In this document: positions 36,866 to 46,500 of the stretch, piece after piece
Layout of the letters: the number at the start of each line of letters is the position of its first letter
How positions within the stretch are numbered: position 1 is the stretch's first letter
Assembly: GCF_010645075.1 (NCBI RefSeq)
Contig: NZ_JAADZV010000001.1
Coordinates: 124,001 to 188,000, forward strand
DNA from: Flavobacterium limi
Lineage (GTDB): Bacteria > Bacteroidota > Bacteroidia > Flavobacteriales > Flavobacteriaceae
Length of the DNA: 64,000 nt
Direction: 5' to 3'
Program-made: the position numbers and the translations under genes
The notes under the pieces: generated by a model
What the model saw: only the letters and a program-made list of their open reading frames with translations
The model's database searches: none
Told to the model about the DNA's origin: nothing

Positions 36866-36873
36866 CAAAAGTA
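36866..36873 (-). promoter_or_regulatory. -7 element of aspS
   Basis: Minus strand TACTTTTG, fits TAnnTTTG; no -33 box at the expected spacing. Confidence 0.5.
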
Positions 36874-36969
36874 AACACAAAATTCAAATTAATATAATAA
36901 AGTAATAACTTGATGCTTATAAAATTGAAATATTTTGTTAATGCCTAATTTTCTCACATATAATTTCTC

Positions 36970-36977
36970 TAGATTTG
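36970..36977 (+). promoter_or_regulatory. -7 element of the TlpA-like gene
   Basis: TAGATTTG, fits TAnnTTTG, 22 nt before the ATG at 37000; -33 not clear. Confidence 0.5.
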
Positions 36978-36999
36978 ATCTATCTAAATAAAATCAATT

Positions 37000-37995
37000 A
37001 TGAAAAAAATTTTTCTTTTAGCACTGATTATGTTCAGCGTTTTTAATGTTGATGCACAAACAAATAATAAAATCAAGTTTACGGCTAAAATTGCTAACAG
37101 AAACAGCGATACTTTAGTGATACGTGGAGCTAATAATTTTACCCAAATAATTCCAATCGATAAAAAAGGAGTTTTTAGTGCTACATTTGAAGCTCCAAAA
37201 GGATTTTACCAATTTTCAGACGGAACTGAAGTTTCCGGTTTGTATTTAAAACCAAATTCAGAAATTAATCTGACAATGGATGCCAAGCAATTTGATGAAA
37301 CTATCGTTTATAAAGGAAAAGGGGTAGAGGAAAGTAATTTTCTGGCTCAGTATTCTTTGAGTAATGAGAAATTTCAAAATGAAGCTTTTTCAAAAGAGGA
37401 AGGCGAATTTAAGGCGCTGCTGGATGCAAAGACAAAACTGGACAATGAAAGTATTGAAAAAGGAAAATTTGATCCTGAATTTCAAATGGCATTAAAAAAT
37501 TCGTTTGCACAATTTAATCAATATGCAGTCCAGTCGTATGAAAGTACTGCTAAAGCTAATAAATTAAAAGGGAAGCCTTCACCTGAATTTGATTATGAAA
37601 ATTATAAAGGAGGAAAAACAAAGCTTTCTGATTTAAAAGGCAAATATGTGTATATCGATCTTTGGGCTACGTGGTGCGGACCGTGCAGAGCTGAAATTCC
37701 TTTTTTACAAAAAATAGAAGAGAAATACCACGGTAAGAATATTGAATTTGTAAGTATCTCAATTGATAAGGCAAAAGATAATGAAAAGTGGAAAAAATTT
37801 GTGTCTGATAAAAAATTAGGCGGAATTCAGTTATTTGCAGATAAGGATTGGGAATCTGAGTTTGTAACAAGTTATGGTGTAACAGGAATCCCAAGATTTA
37901 TATTGATTGATCCAAAAGGAAACATTTTAAACCCTGATGCCGATAGACCATCATCGCCAGAATTACAAACACAATTAGATGCTTTGTTGAAATAA
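37000..37995 (+). CDS. TlpA-family thioredoxin-like protein with N-terminal DUF4369-type domain
   Basis: A 331-residue exported thiol-disulfide protein. The signal peptide is KKIFLLALIMFSVFNVDAQ. The N-terminal half (KFTAKIANRNSDTLVIRG onward) is the beta domain common in Bacteroidota TlpA relatives. The C-terminal half is a thioredoxin fold with the active site WCGPC (C226, C229) and the cis-Pro loop VTGIPRFILID. It likely reduces or resolves disulfides in the periplasm, for example for cytochrome c or secreted proteins. Monocistronic, with its own terminator. Confidence 0.92.
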   Translation: MKKIFLLALIMFSVFNVDAQTNNKIKFTAKIANRNSDTLVIRGANNFTQIIPIDKKGVFSATFEAPKGFYQFSDGTEVSGLYLKPNSEINLTMDAKQFDETIVYKGKGVEESNFLAQYSLSNEKFQNEAFSKEEGEFKALLDAKTKLDNESIEKGKFDPEFQMALKNSFAQFNQYAVQSYESTAKANKLKGKPSPEFDYENYKGGKTKLSDLKGKYVYIDLWATWCGPCRAEIPFLQKIEEKYHGKNIEFVSISIDKAKDNEKWKKFVSDKKLGGIQLFADKDWESEFVTSYGVTGIPRFILIDPKGNILNPDADRPSSPELQTQLDALLK

Positions 37996-38049
37996 TTCTT
38001 TCAAATTACAACGTTATCGTAATTTTAGCTATTTTCTAAAAATGTCAAT

Positions 38050-38078
38050 AAAACCAATGCTTGAGCATTGGTTTTTTT
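38050..38078 (+). terminator. terminator of the TlpA-like gene
   Basis: 11-bp stem AAAACCAATGC (38050-38060) with GCATTGGTTTT (38065-38075), 4-nt loop, T-run. Confidence 0.87.
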
Positions 38079-38162
38079 ATATCCGGCTGATTTCCAATGT
38101 TAAGTTTTTATCTAATGTTACCAAATTGTTAAGCAAAAGTTTTTTTAATGTAAACTATTAAT

Positions 38163-38170
38163 TATATTTG
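38163..38170 (+). promoter_or_regulatory. -7 element of the MORN-repeat gene
   Basis: TATATTTG matches TAnnTTTG. It places the transcript start near 38176, and supports the ATG at 38203 over the upstream in-frame start. Confidence 0.5.
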
Positions 38171-38202
38171 ATAAAGATTTGATAACATTAATACCTAAAA
38201 AT

Positions 38203-38550
38203 ATGAAAAAATGTGTGATTTTAGTTGCAATATTGTTCTCTGGAATTTTAGTTGCACAAGAGACAAAACCTGAGTTGGAAGCTGTTGGAAACAAAGTAAG
38301 AGCTACTTATTATTATGAAAATGGCAAAGTACAGCAGGAAGGTTTTTTTAAAGAAGGTAAATTAGATGGTGTTTGGGTATCTTATGATGAAAATGGAAAT
38401 AAGAAAGCGATCGCAGAATACACAAACGGATTAAAAACCGGAAAATGGATTTATTTTAATGACAAAAATATTTGCCAGGTAGATTATTCAGACAGCAAAA
38501 TTAAATCGGTTAAAAACTTAGAGGAAAAAGTTTTAGCACATACAAATTAA
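38203..38550 (+). CDS. small exported MORN-repeat protein
   Basis: 115 residues. Signal peptide KKCVILVAILFSGILVAQ, then two or three MORN-like units (YYYENGKVQQEGFFKEGKLD, VWVSYDENGNKKAIAEYTNG and LKTGKWIYFNDKN), the pattern of the YwqK-type MORN proteins. The units form beta hairpins; the function is not known. Database entries sometimes call such proteins toxin-antitoxin components, but nothing here supports that. Ends at a very strong palindromic terminator. Confidence 0.85.
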   Translation: MKKCVILVAILFSGILVAQETKPELEAVGNKVRATYYYENGKVQQEGFFKEGKLDGVWVSYDENGNKKAIAEYTNGLKTGKWIYFNDKNICQVDYSDSKIKSVKNLEEKVLAHTN

Positions 38551-38567
38551 GAGATATTTAGTTAATT

Positions 38568-38607
38568 AAAAAAAGGAGAAAATTGAATTCAATTTTCTCC
38601 TTTTTTT
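38568..38607. terminator. bidirectional terminator between converging genes
   Basis: A 40-bp perfect palindrome centred on GAATTC (38585-38590), A-run on the left and T-run on the right. Serves the MORN gene and the PepSY gene. Confidence 0.85.
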
Positions 38608-38611
38608 GTTT

Positions 38612-40171
38612 TTATAGTTCTTTTATTTTCTCTTCTTTTGGTTTTAATGAAAAAGCAACATACAATGTAATTGATGCCAAAACAATCCAGAAAAAATCAA
38701 TAAAGAAAATCTGAATCCTGTTTTGAAGGAAAGAATTCCAAAACCAATTTCCACTCACAATTCCATTAGCAATAGGAATTATGAATCCCAAAATACTTCC
38801 TGAAATCAAACACCATTTGTTAGTAAAAGCATCATTCTTTTTGATAATAAAAAAGAGGGTAAGCAATAGCCATCCAATAAAATAAATGCTGTACAAATTT
38901 GACTGTGTTAACGGATGGAATAATTTGGTGGTTATAAAAGCTAATGCTGTAATTGGATACATGCTTAAACAAATGGCAAGATAAATACGAACAACGCCTT
39001 CGTTAAAACGACGGTTCTTTTCGGGCATGTTTTTTTTATCTCTTGCGATTAACCAAATCATTACTCCAGAAATAATTACAAAGCAGGTAATAATTCCAAG
39101 GATAAAGCTTACTATTTTTAAGACATATCCGCCATAATCACCAAAATGAATTCGATATAAAACATTTTTGACAACATCTAAATACTGGTTTTGGGTTTCG
39201 GGATTTTTCCTTGCAACTTCTTTGCCGTCAGCAATACGGTAAACTACTTTTCCTATTCCGGTAAATTTTTTGGTACTTAACAATTCACCTTCAACCAGCA
39301 AATGCATGTTGGTATCACCGTAATTCTGAATCATGACACGGGTAATTTCAAAATCCTTCCAGTTGCTTTTCGCTTTTGAAACTAACTGATCAACACTAAA
39401 AGGAGCTGTTAATTTTTTATTGTGAAACTTAAATTCAGGATCTGTGTATTCCAGTTCTTTATATAATTTATCCTGATCCCCTTTGTAGAGTGTCATTACA
39501 GCAGGGGCAACGATAAGAAGTTTAATCATAAAAAAAGCACCTGTTACGGCATAGACAAACTGAAAAGGTAAACCAATCATTCCTAAAGCGGTGTGAGCAT
39601 CAGTCCATAATGTTTTAAGCTTTTCTTTCGGGCGGAAAACATAAAAGTTAGATACAATTTTTTTCCAGTGTAATAAAACGCCTGTTACTATTGCAAATAA
39701 GAAAAACAACGCAATAAAACCGGAAAGATAATATCCGACAGGATAAGGAACCTGAGCAAGGAAATGCAAACGGTATAAGAACTCTCCCAGAGAATAGGAC
39801 TCTTCGTAAGTAGATGTTTTATAATTTTTGGTATCTAAATAAAAAAAGCTTCCTTCTTTTTGTTTTGCAGGAGCAAGAGTATCTTTGGTTCCTTCGGCAT
39901 AAATGTTTACTCTACTTTCGTTACTGTGTTTAGAAATGGTAATATTTCGTCCGTGCAAAATATATTCTTTGTCCAGTTTTTTTAAGGCAGCGTCGTAGTT
40001 TAAATCAATTTCCCGTGAAATAGGAGCTGATTCATTTCTTTCCCAATTGATAATTTCATCCCTAAAGAAAGAAAATGATCCGGCAAAGAAAATTACAAAA
40101 AGCACGACGCTGATAACAATTCCGCTAACTGTATGTGTGTGAAAATAAATATTATAATTACGATTACTCAT
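38612..40171 (-). CDS. PepSY-associated membrane protein, ferrisiderophore reductase-like
   Basis: 519 residues with about seven membrane segments and large periplasmic loops. It has the PepSY_TM layout: an N-terminal HTVSGIVISVVLFVIFFAGS helix, conserved His residues in WTDAHTALGMIGLPFQFVY and in LYRIHFGDYGGYVLKIV, and further helices at the end. Relatives such as FpvG of Pseudomonas reduce ferric siderophore in the periplasm. Gene order with a TonB receptor and two small membrane proteins fits that role. Last gene of the minus-strand block. Confidence 0.85.
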   Translation of the reverse strand: MSNRNYNIYFHTHTVSGIVISVVLFVIFFAGSFSFFRDEIINWERNESAPISREIDLNYDAALKKLDKEYILHGRNITISKHSNESRVNIYAEGTKDTLAPAKQKEGSFFYLDTKNYKTSTYEESYSLGEFLYRLHFLAQVPYPVGYYLSGFIALFFLFAIVTGVLLHWKKIVSNFYVFRPKEKLKTLWTDAHTALGMIGLPFQFVYAVTGAFFMIKLLIVAPAVMTLYKGDQDKLYKELEYTDPEFKFHNKKLTAPFSVDQLVSKAKSNWKDFEITRVMIQNYGDTNMHLLVEGELLSTKKFTGIGKVVYRIADGKEVARKNPETQNQYLDVVKNVLYRIHFGDYGGYVLKIVSFILGIITCFVIISGVMIWLIARDKKNMPEKNRRFNEGVVRIYLAICLSMYPITALAFITTKLFHPLTQSNLYSIYFIGWLLLTLFFIIKKNDAFTNKWCLISGSILGFIIPIANGIVSGNWFWNSFLQNRIQIFFIDFFWIVLASITLYVAFSLKPKEEKIKEL

Positions 40172-40190
40172 GGTTTATTTTGCAGTTGGA

Positions 40191-40475
40191 TTATAGGTTT
40201 CCCCAATATATGAAAAGAAAGAAAATGAGTGAAAGGAGTATGTAAACCATCCAGATTTTCCATCCGTTTTTGGCTAGAAAAGCAATTACCATCAATGCTA
40301 CCCAGAGAATAAAGCCGCTAAAAGCCATTGTGATAAGAATATCTGCTCTGTTAAACCAGGAAGCTAAAGCCAAATGAAAAGTAACCGAAACAAAATAACC
40401 GCCCAGAATGGCAGCTGTGATTTTGGCAAACCGTTGCCATTTAGACTGTGTTAAGTATTTAGGATTTGCAGGCAT
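40191..40475 (-). CDS. small membrane protein (DUF3649-like) of a siderophore block
   Basis: 94 residues, three membrane segments. The first one, AKITAAILGGYFVSVTFHLALA, with a Gly-Gly-Tyr, resembles small proteins that accompany PepSY ferrisiderophore reductases (the DUF3649 group). It is placed between the DUF3325-like gene (3-nt gap) and the PepSY gene (19-nt gap). The family assignment is from pattern and context, not from a search. Confidence 0.65.
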   Translation of the reverse strand: MPANPKYLTQSKWQRFAKITAAILGGYFVSVTFHLALASWFNRADILITMAFSGFILWVALMVIAFLAKNGWKIWMVYILLSLIFFLFIYWGNL

Positions 40476-40478
40476 GGT

Positions 40479-40811
40479 TTAGGCGTAATAAAATTCTAAT
40501 AAAGCTATAATTATAAAAAGGCTCAATAATGTTATGCGGCTTATTTTTTTTAACGGAGTTAACAATACAATTAAACTTCCTACTGCCATAAGCTGAATAA
40601 AAAACATTAAAGTACCACAACCCAAGGATTGTGAAAACAGCCAAAAACCATAAGCAGTCAAAAGTAGAAATAATCCAGTAATTTTGGTTTGTTTCGGATT
40701 TTTCTGCATCCATTTTTCAAAACCCAAATCATACGATAAAACAGCTTTTTTGGAAGTATAATAAAGGGTGTAAAATGCTAAAAAAACGATAAGGCTGGCT
40801 ATTGTTATCAT
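40479..40811 (-). CDS. small membrane protein (DUF3325-like) of a siderophore block
   Basis: 110 residues, likely three or four membrane segments (ITIASLIVFLAFYTLYY, TGLFLLLTAYGFWLFSQ, TLMFFIQLMAVGSLIVLL, TLLSLFIIIALLEFYYA). The layout, with a cytoplasmic charged loop (KKAVLSYDLGFEKWMQKNPK) after helix 1, resembles the DUF3325 proteins found beside siderophore receptors and PepSY reductases. It is the first gene after the receptor, separated from it by a hairpin. Confidence 0.65.
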   Translation of the reverse strand: MITIASLIVFLAFYTLYYTSKKAVLSYDLGFEKWMQKNPKQTKITGLFLLLTAYGFWLFSQSLGCGTLMFFIQLMAVGSLIVLLTPLKKISRITLLSLFIIIALLEFYYA

Positions 40812-40825
40812 AGTTTTAAAATTTA

Positions 40826-40860
40826 AAAAACACCTTTCTGTTGATTAGGAAGGTGTTTTT
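40826..40860 (-). terminator. hairpin between the TonB receptor and downstream genes
   Basis: 11-bp stem AAAAACACCTT (40826-40836) with AAGGTGTTTTT (40850-40860) and a T-run on the minus strand. It probably ends most receptor transcripts and lets a smaller share run into the three membrane-protein genes, or those have a weak promoter of their own. Confidence 0.8.
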
Positions 40861-40869
40861 ATGTTGTTT

Positions 40870-43359
40870 TTAGAATTTATAAGAGAAACTTGCCGCAACA
40901 GCTCGCATGTTTCTTGGATGTATTGTTGACCAACCATCGTATGTATCGACATTGGCAATATTATCTAATTTTAGTGTCAATGTGTATTTCTCTGTCCCGT
41001 AGAAAACAGAAGAATTTAAAACAGTATATTGGGGAATAGTGAAAGTTCCTGTTGCAAGGCTGTGCGTGATTTTGTTTTCGCCCGAGAAGTTGCCTCCAAA
41101 GCCCAAACCAAATCCTTTTAATGCATTGTTTTGAAAGCGGTAATTTGCCCATAAATTAGCCGTATTATAAGCACCGGCACTTGTTGGTCTGTAACCTACT
41201 GTATTGATATCTCCTTTAATCACACCGGCATCTACATAACTGTAACCTGCCACAATGTTCAATCCCTGAATTGGATTAGCTATGATTTCTGCTTCGAAAC
41301 CTTCATTTTGCTGGGCTCCATCCTGATAATATGTTATGTCTGTTGCTGAGTTACGAATGTTATAAACACGGTCAGTTACTTTAATTTTGTAGTAGCTAAA
41401 AGTAGCGTATAGTTTTTCTTCGAATAAATTTAATTTAGTTCCAAATTCCAATTGATCAGCATGTTCGGGATCAAGCACACGAGGGGTTCTGGTTGTACCA
41501 TTAATGTCTTCTACAGGAGCTACATTTGTAAATCCGTTCATGTAGTTGGCAAAAAGAGATATTTTATCCAGGACAGGCTGGTAAACCACACCAAATTTAG
41601 GTGAAAGAGTTGTCTGGTTGTAACCTCCATTCTGAGCATTCATAAAACGGTCTACACGCAAACTTGCCATAGCAGATAAATTAGGCAAGAAATTAATTAC
41701 ATCTGATAAATAGGCACTATATATTTCTTGTTTTTGTTTGGAATTATTAACTGATGCTCCGGCTAATAAGGCATCAGTAGCATTCTTGCTCAGTTTGCCA
41801 TTGTCGCCGGTTCTTATGTATTGTGATGGAGTTGTAATTTTAAATACTACTTCATTTACTGTTTGCAGATTATCATCTCCAATATAAACGGCCCCATTTT
41901 GTATATAGCCCGTACCATTATCGATAATTTGACGATTAAAGTAATCCAATCCTGCAACAAGGCGGTTTCTCATTTTTCCAATTTTGAAATCACCAATGAA
42001 ATTTTGTTGAATATCTGTAGCTAATGTAGTTGAGTTCTGATAATTTATAAATCTTTCGAACACAAGACCGTTGTCAATTCCCTCATATTTGCGTACAGTA
42101 GAATTAGGTATTAATAAATCAGTATTGTCAAATAGGTAGCTGTAATATCCTTCTGATTTAGCAGATGTTCTTGAAACTGCTGTATGAGAAGTCCATGAAT
42201 CATTAATTTTGTAAAACATTTGTCCCTGCAAATTGAACGAAGGTGTTTTTATCGATAATTGATTATTGGTGTAGGAGCGTTTGTTGTTGTATCCTAATTC
42301 ATCCATGTTATTAACTCTTAATGGTGTTGAGCGTGTTAAAAACAACATGGTTGCATTGGTAGATTCATTGCTTAAAAATTCAGTATTTATTAAGAATGAA
42401 AGTCGGTCTGAAGCCTTGTACGACAATGACGGAGCTACAAATAAAGCCTTTCTGAATCCGGCATCCTGAAAACTGTTTTCGTTGTGGTAAGCAGTATTCA
42501 CTCTAAGATTAATCGTTTTCTCTTCGTTTAAAGGTGTATTGATATCTGCTGTTACTCTATTCAAACCATAGGAACCAGTTGTATAGTTTATTTCTCCGCC
42601 AAAATGATCGTAAGGCGTTTTCGTAGTAATATTAATTAAGCCGCCATAAGAAACGATGGTGCTTCCAAATAAAGTTCCAGAAGGTCCTTTGATTACCTCA
42701 ATTCTATCGATGTTTGCCGGATCTAAACTACCATTTGAAAGTCCTGGTAGTCCGTTAAGAGCTCTTGGCTGTACAGCAAAACCACGCAATGAAAAATAAC
42801 CTGCACCGTCTGAACCACGACCTGTTGAAGTCCATAAAGGCTGTATACCAGGAGCATTTTTTAAGGCGTCATCTATATTAGTTACTACCTGATCCTTTAA
42901 AAGTTCGCTTGAAATAGTAGTATAAACCTGTGGGTTTTCAAGGTTTTTAAGCGGTAACCTTGATACTTGCTGATTTTCTTTGCGGGCAAATGTATTTTTC
43001 TTTGTATTGTTTACAACTATTTCATCTAGTTCCTGAGAATTTGGACTAATTGTAAAATTTTCAATTATTTCATCTCCGGTATTTAGTGAAATGCTTTTTT
43101 CTTTTGAAGAATAACCAACAGAGGATACCTTAATAACGTAATTTCCAGGTTTAATGTTTTTAATTTCGTAATTACCCTGACTGTCTGTATTGGTGCCAAT
43201 TTTGGTTCCTTTTAATACTATAGAAACGTTATCTGCCGAAGCATTATTTGTTAAACTAATTTGTCCTTTGACAGTGGCTTTTTCCTGGGCCAGGACATTT
43301 ATATTTGTTAGCAAAATAAAGAGCAAAGATAATAGTGGTATTGTAAACCTAATTTTCAT
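40870..43359 (-). CDS. TonB-dependent siderophore receptor
   Basis: Outer-membrane receptor, 829 residues. The signal peptide is IRFTIPLLSLLFILLTNINVLAQ in outline. Then comes a carboxypeptidase-regulatory-like domain (ATVKGQISLTNNASADNVS to KSISLNTGDE), the plug (DDALKNAPGIQPLWTSTGRG, VEVIKGPSGTLFG-like IEVIKGPSGTLFGS), and the 22-strand barrel ending in aromatic KF. The siderophore-receptor subclass fits the plug sequence. It imports ferric siderophore using TonB. A perfect 8-3-8 palindrome lies just upstream of its -33 box, which suggests iron control. Confidence 0.93.
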   Translation of the reverse strand: MKIRFTIPLLSLLFILLTNINVLAQEKATVKGQISLTNNASADNVSIVLKGTKIGTNTDSQGNYEIKNIKPGNYVIKVSSVGYSSKEKSISLNTGDEIIENFTISPNSQELDEIVVNNTKKNTFARKENQQVSRLPLKNLENPQVYTTISSELLKDQVVTNIDDALKNAPGIQPLWTSTGRGSDGAGYFSLRGFAVQPRALNGLPGLSNGSLDPANIDRIEVIKGPSGTLFGSTIVSYGGLINITTKTPYDHFGGEINYTTGSYGLNRVTADINTPLNEEKTINLRVNTAYHNENSFQDAGFRKALFVAPSLSYKASDRLSFLINTEFLSNESTNATMLFLTRSTPLRVNNMDELGYNNKRSYTNNQLSIKTPSFNLQGQMFYKINDSWTSHTAVSRTSAKSEGYYSYLFDNTDLLIPNSTVRKYEGIDNGLVFERFINYQNSTTLATDIQQNFIGDFKIGKMRNRLVAGLDYFNRQIIDNGTGYIQNGAVYIGDDNLQTVNEVVFKITTPSQYIRTGDNGKLSKNATDALLAGASVNNSKQKQEIYSAYLSDVINFLPNLSAMASLRVDRFMNAQNGGYNQTTLSPKFGVVYQPVLDKISLFANYMNGFTNVAPVEDINGTTRTPRVLDPEHADQLEFGTKLNLFEEKLYATFSYYKIKVTDRVYNIRNSATDITYYQDGAQQNEGFEAEIIANPIQGLNIVAGYSYVDAGVIKGDINTVGYRPTSAGAYNTANLWANYRFQNNALKGFGLGFGGNFSGENKITHSLATGTFTIPQYTVLNSSVFYGTEKYTLTLKLDNIANVDTYDGWSTIHPRNMRAVAASFSYKF

Positions 43360-43386
43360 GATTATTTAGAATTGTTTTTGATAGCG

Positions 43387-43417
43387 CAAATTTAAGAGTT
43401 GATTATCTAATACACAA
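43387..43417 (-). promoter_or_regulatory. promoter of the TonB receptor
   Basis: Minus strand -7 TAAATTTG (43394-43387) and -33 TTG (43417-43415), spacing 20 nt. Good Bacteroidota consensus. Confidence 0.65.
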
Positions 43418-43424
43418 GACTATC

Positions 43425-43443
43425 TTTATTTATTCTAAATAAA
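43425..43443. promoter_or_regulatory. candidate iron-responsive operator upstream of the receptor
   Basis: TTTATTTA (43425-43432), TTC, TAAATAAA (43436-43443), a perfect palindrome of 19 bp directly upstream of the -33 box. The size fits a Fur-type site, but the Fur motif of this genus is not known to me and the sequence is A/T-rich. Confidence 0.4.
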
Positions 43444-43517
43444 ATATTTTTAAACCATAAAATTTAAATTTATTTAAGGAATTAACATCTTAAGCAAATA
43501 TTAAGGCTATATTAATC

Positions 43518-43551
43518 AAAAAAACCTGCTCAAATTAATGAACAGGCTTTT
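43518..43551 (-). terminator. terminator of the RND efflux operon
   Basis: About 11 bp with two wobble pairs on the minus strand (43539-43549 with 43522-43532), followed by a T-run. Lies about 30 nt past the RND stop. Confidence 0.7.
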
Positions 43552-43577
43552 CAGGTTTAAATCAAATCAACAATTAA

Positions 43578-46500
43578 TTAATGCGTATGTTTAGGGTTAA
43601 AACCGTCCTCGCTTACTTCAGTTGGTGTATAATCGGCAACCATTTCAGCTTCGTAATCGATTTTATCTCCTTTAGAGAATTTTTGAATTAATTTCTCCAT
43701 AATATTATAAATTACAGGAACTACGATTAAAGTTAGGAATAAAGAAGAAATTAATCCTCCGATAATTACCCATGCCAGACCGTTTTTCCATTCAGCTCCT
43801 GCTCCGGATGCCAATGCAATTGGGAACATACCAAATACCATCGCAATAGTAGTCATCAAAATTGGACGTAAACGAGCATGGTTTGCCTGAATTAAAGCTG
43901 TTCTGATTGATTCTCCGGCAGCTCTTCTTTGGTTAGTATAATCGACAAGCATGATCGCATTCTTACACACCAGACCAATCAGCATGATGATACCCAAAAT
44001 GGTAAAGATATTTAATGAGTTATTTGTTAATGCCAAAGCTAACATCGCTCCAATAAACGAAAGCGGAATAGCAAACAATACCACAAATGGATGCGCAAAA
44101 CTGTCATACAAACTTACCATTACAAGGTAAACCAAAATAATAGCAGCTAATAAAGCAATTCCTAAAGTACCAAATCCTTCAGACTGGTTCTCCATGTCAC
44201 CACCCCAGATGTAGTTAACTCCGGCCGGTTTTTTAAGTTTATCTAATTTCTCCTGCCATATTCCAACAATCGTTCCTGATGGTACCCCAACGTTTTGTCC
44301 TTTTACCGTTACCGAAGCCGATTTATCTCTTCGCTCTAACTGGCTAGGGCCTGAACCTTCTGTAATATCTGCAAACTGAGACAATTTAATCTGTTGACCG
44401 GCTGCATTGATGAAAATCAAATTGCTTACATCAGTAATACTTTTTCTGTCAAAAGCATTATATCTGATGTTAATGTCATATTCGTATTCACCTGCACGGT
44501 ATTTACCATCTGTATTACCACTAAAAGCAGTTTGCATCGTTAGACCAACTGTTTGAAGTGTTAATCCTAAAGCAGCCATTTTATCGCGGTCCACTTTTAC
44601 ATTAATTTCAGGATTTCCGTCTTCAACAGTTAATTTAATCTCTGTTGTTCCCGGAATAGTACGTAATTCTGCTTCAGCTAATTTTGCAAAAGCCATTGCT
44701 GCTTCAGTTGAAGGCCCTGTTACAATTAAGCCTAATGTTGCATCTTCAGCAGTACCTAAAATACCAACCGGAACTGTTTTTACTTTTGCTCCAACTAATA
44801 CTTTTTCCAGTTTACGTTTCATTTTTGCTGCGTACACATTCGCATCATCTGTACGATCTTTCTGTTCGATCATTTTTACATCGATCTCAGCTTTATATGC
44901 TGTTGCCTGAGAGGCACCAAAACCTTCACTTGTTTGTCCAACTGTTGTAATCTGACTGTGAACATATTCCTGAGATTTTAAGAAAGCTTCGGCTTTTTGA
45001 GTCATAAAGTTGGTTTGTTCTAATGAAGCATCTTTTGGCATTTCAATCTGCACTAAGAACTCTCCACTATCAGATGAAGCAAAGAACTCTCCGCCAATGA
45101 AACCTCCGCCCATTAATCCAATGGTAGAAGCAAAAAACAATATAATTACTACGACGAAAGTCTTAATATAATGATCCAGACACCAGGTTAATAAATGTGA
45201 AACCCAGTTGGTAAAACGTGTTAGGTAATCTTCGAAACCAAGAATGATTCTTCCAAATAAATTTTTTCCTTCAATATGTTCTAATTTTCCGAAACGGGAA
45301 GACAACCATGGAATAATAGTGAACGAAGCTAAAAGCGATAACATCGTTGAGATAATTACCGTAACACAGAATTGTGTAATAATGTTTGAAACTAATCCGG
45401 AACTCATAGCAATTGGAAGGAATACTACCACAATTACCAAAGTAATCGAAGTTACCGTTCCGCCAATTTCAGCTGTTCCATCATAAGACGCACGAATTCG
45501 GCTTTTACCCATTTCCATGTGCCTGTAAATATTCTCGAGTACCACGATGGCGTCATCTACAAGAATACCTACAACCAGAGATAGTCCTAATAAACTCATT
45601 AAGTTCAGCGTGTATCCCATCAAATAAATTCCGATGAAAGTAGCAATCAACGATGCCGGAATCGAAACCATTACAATCAATGAGTTTCTGATACTGTGAA
45701 GGAAGAACAACATTACGAATGCTACCAGAATTACCGCAATCAATAAGTCGTGTACTACAGAGTCAGCAGCTTCTAATGTAAAAATTGTACTGTCTTTTGC
45801 AATTTCTAATTTAAGGTCATTTACTTTATAATCTTTTTCAAGAGTAGCAACTGTTTGTTTTAATTGCTCACTTACCGCAACCGCATTTGCATCAGATTGT
45901 TTTACGATTTGCAAAACAATGGCACTTTTTTGATCTACACGTGAAATTTTCTCTGCAACTTTCTGTGTATCCTGAACATCGGCAATTTCGCCTAAACGAA
46001 TCTGGATTCCGTTTTGAGAAGAAACCACCAGATTTCTTAATTCTTCTACACTTTTGTATTTACCGGCTAAACGAATTAATATTTTTTGATCACGAGTCTG
46101 AATGTTTCCGGTTGGGAAATCCAAATTTGATGTCAGAATATTTTGCTGTACCTGAGGAACAGATAATCCGTAGCCCTGCATTTTTACCGCATCCAGATTT
46201 ACCTGAATTTCACGTTCAGAACCACCGATGATATTTACCTGTGCAACACCTTGTACACGGGACAAAATAGGGGCTACTTTTTTATCGATTAAGTCATAAA
46301 AGGCGGCTTCATCCATTCTTCCGTTAGCACCAAGGGTCATGATTGGTAAATCACTCAATGAGAATTTGGTTAGTGCAGGAGTTTTTACATCATCCGGTAA
46401 ATCACTAATTATAGCATTTATTTTTCGTTGTGCATCATTCAACGAGAAATCGACTTTTGCATTTGATGTCAGTGTAATCGAAACGATGGATAAACTTTCG

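Noticed and set aside
38203..38550. Toxin-antitoxin component
   Set aside because: MORN-repeat proteins of this kind are often given that name, but there is no partner gene and it has an export signal.
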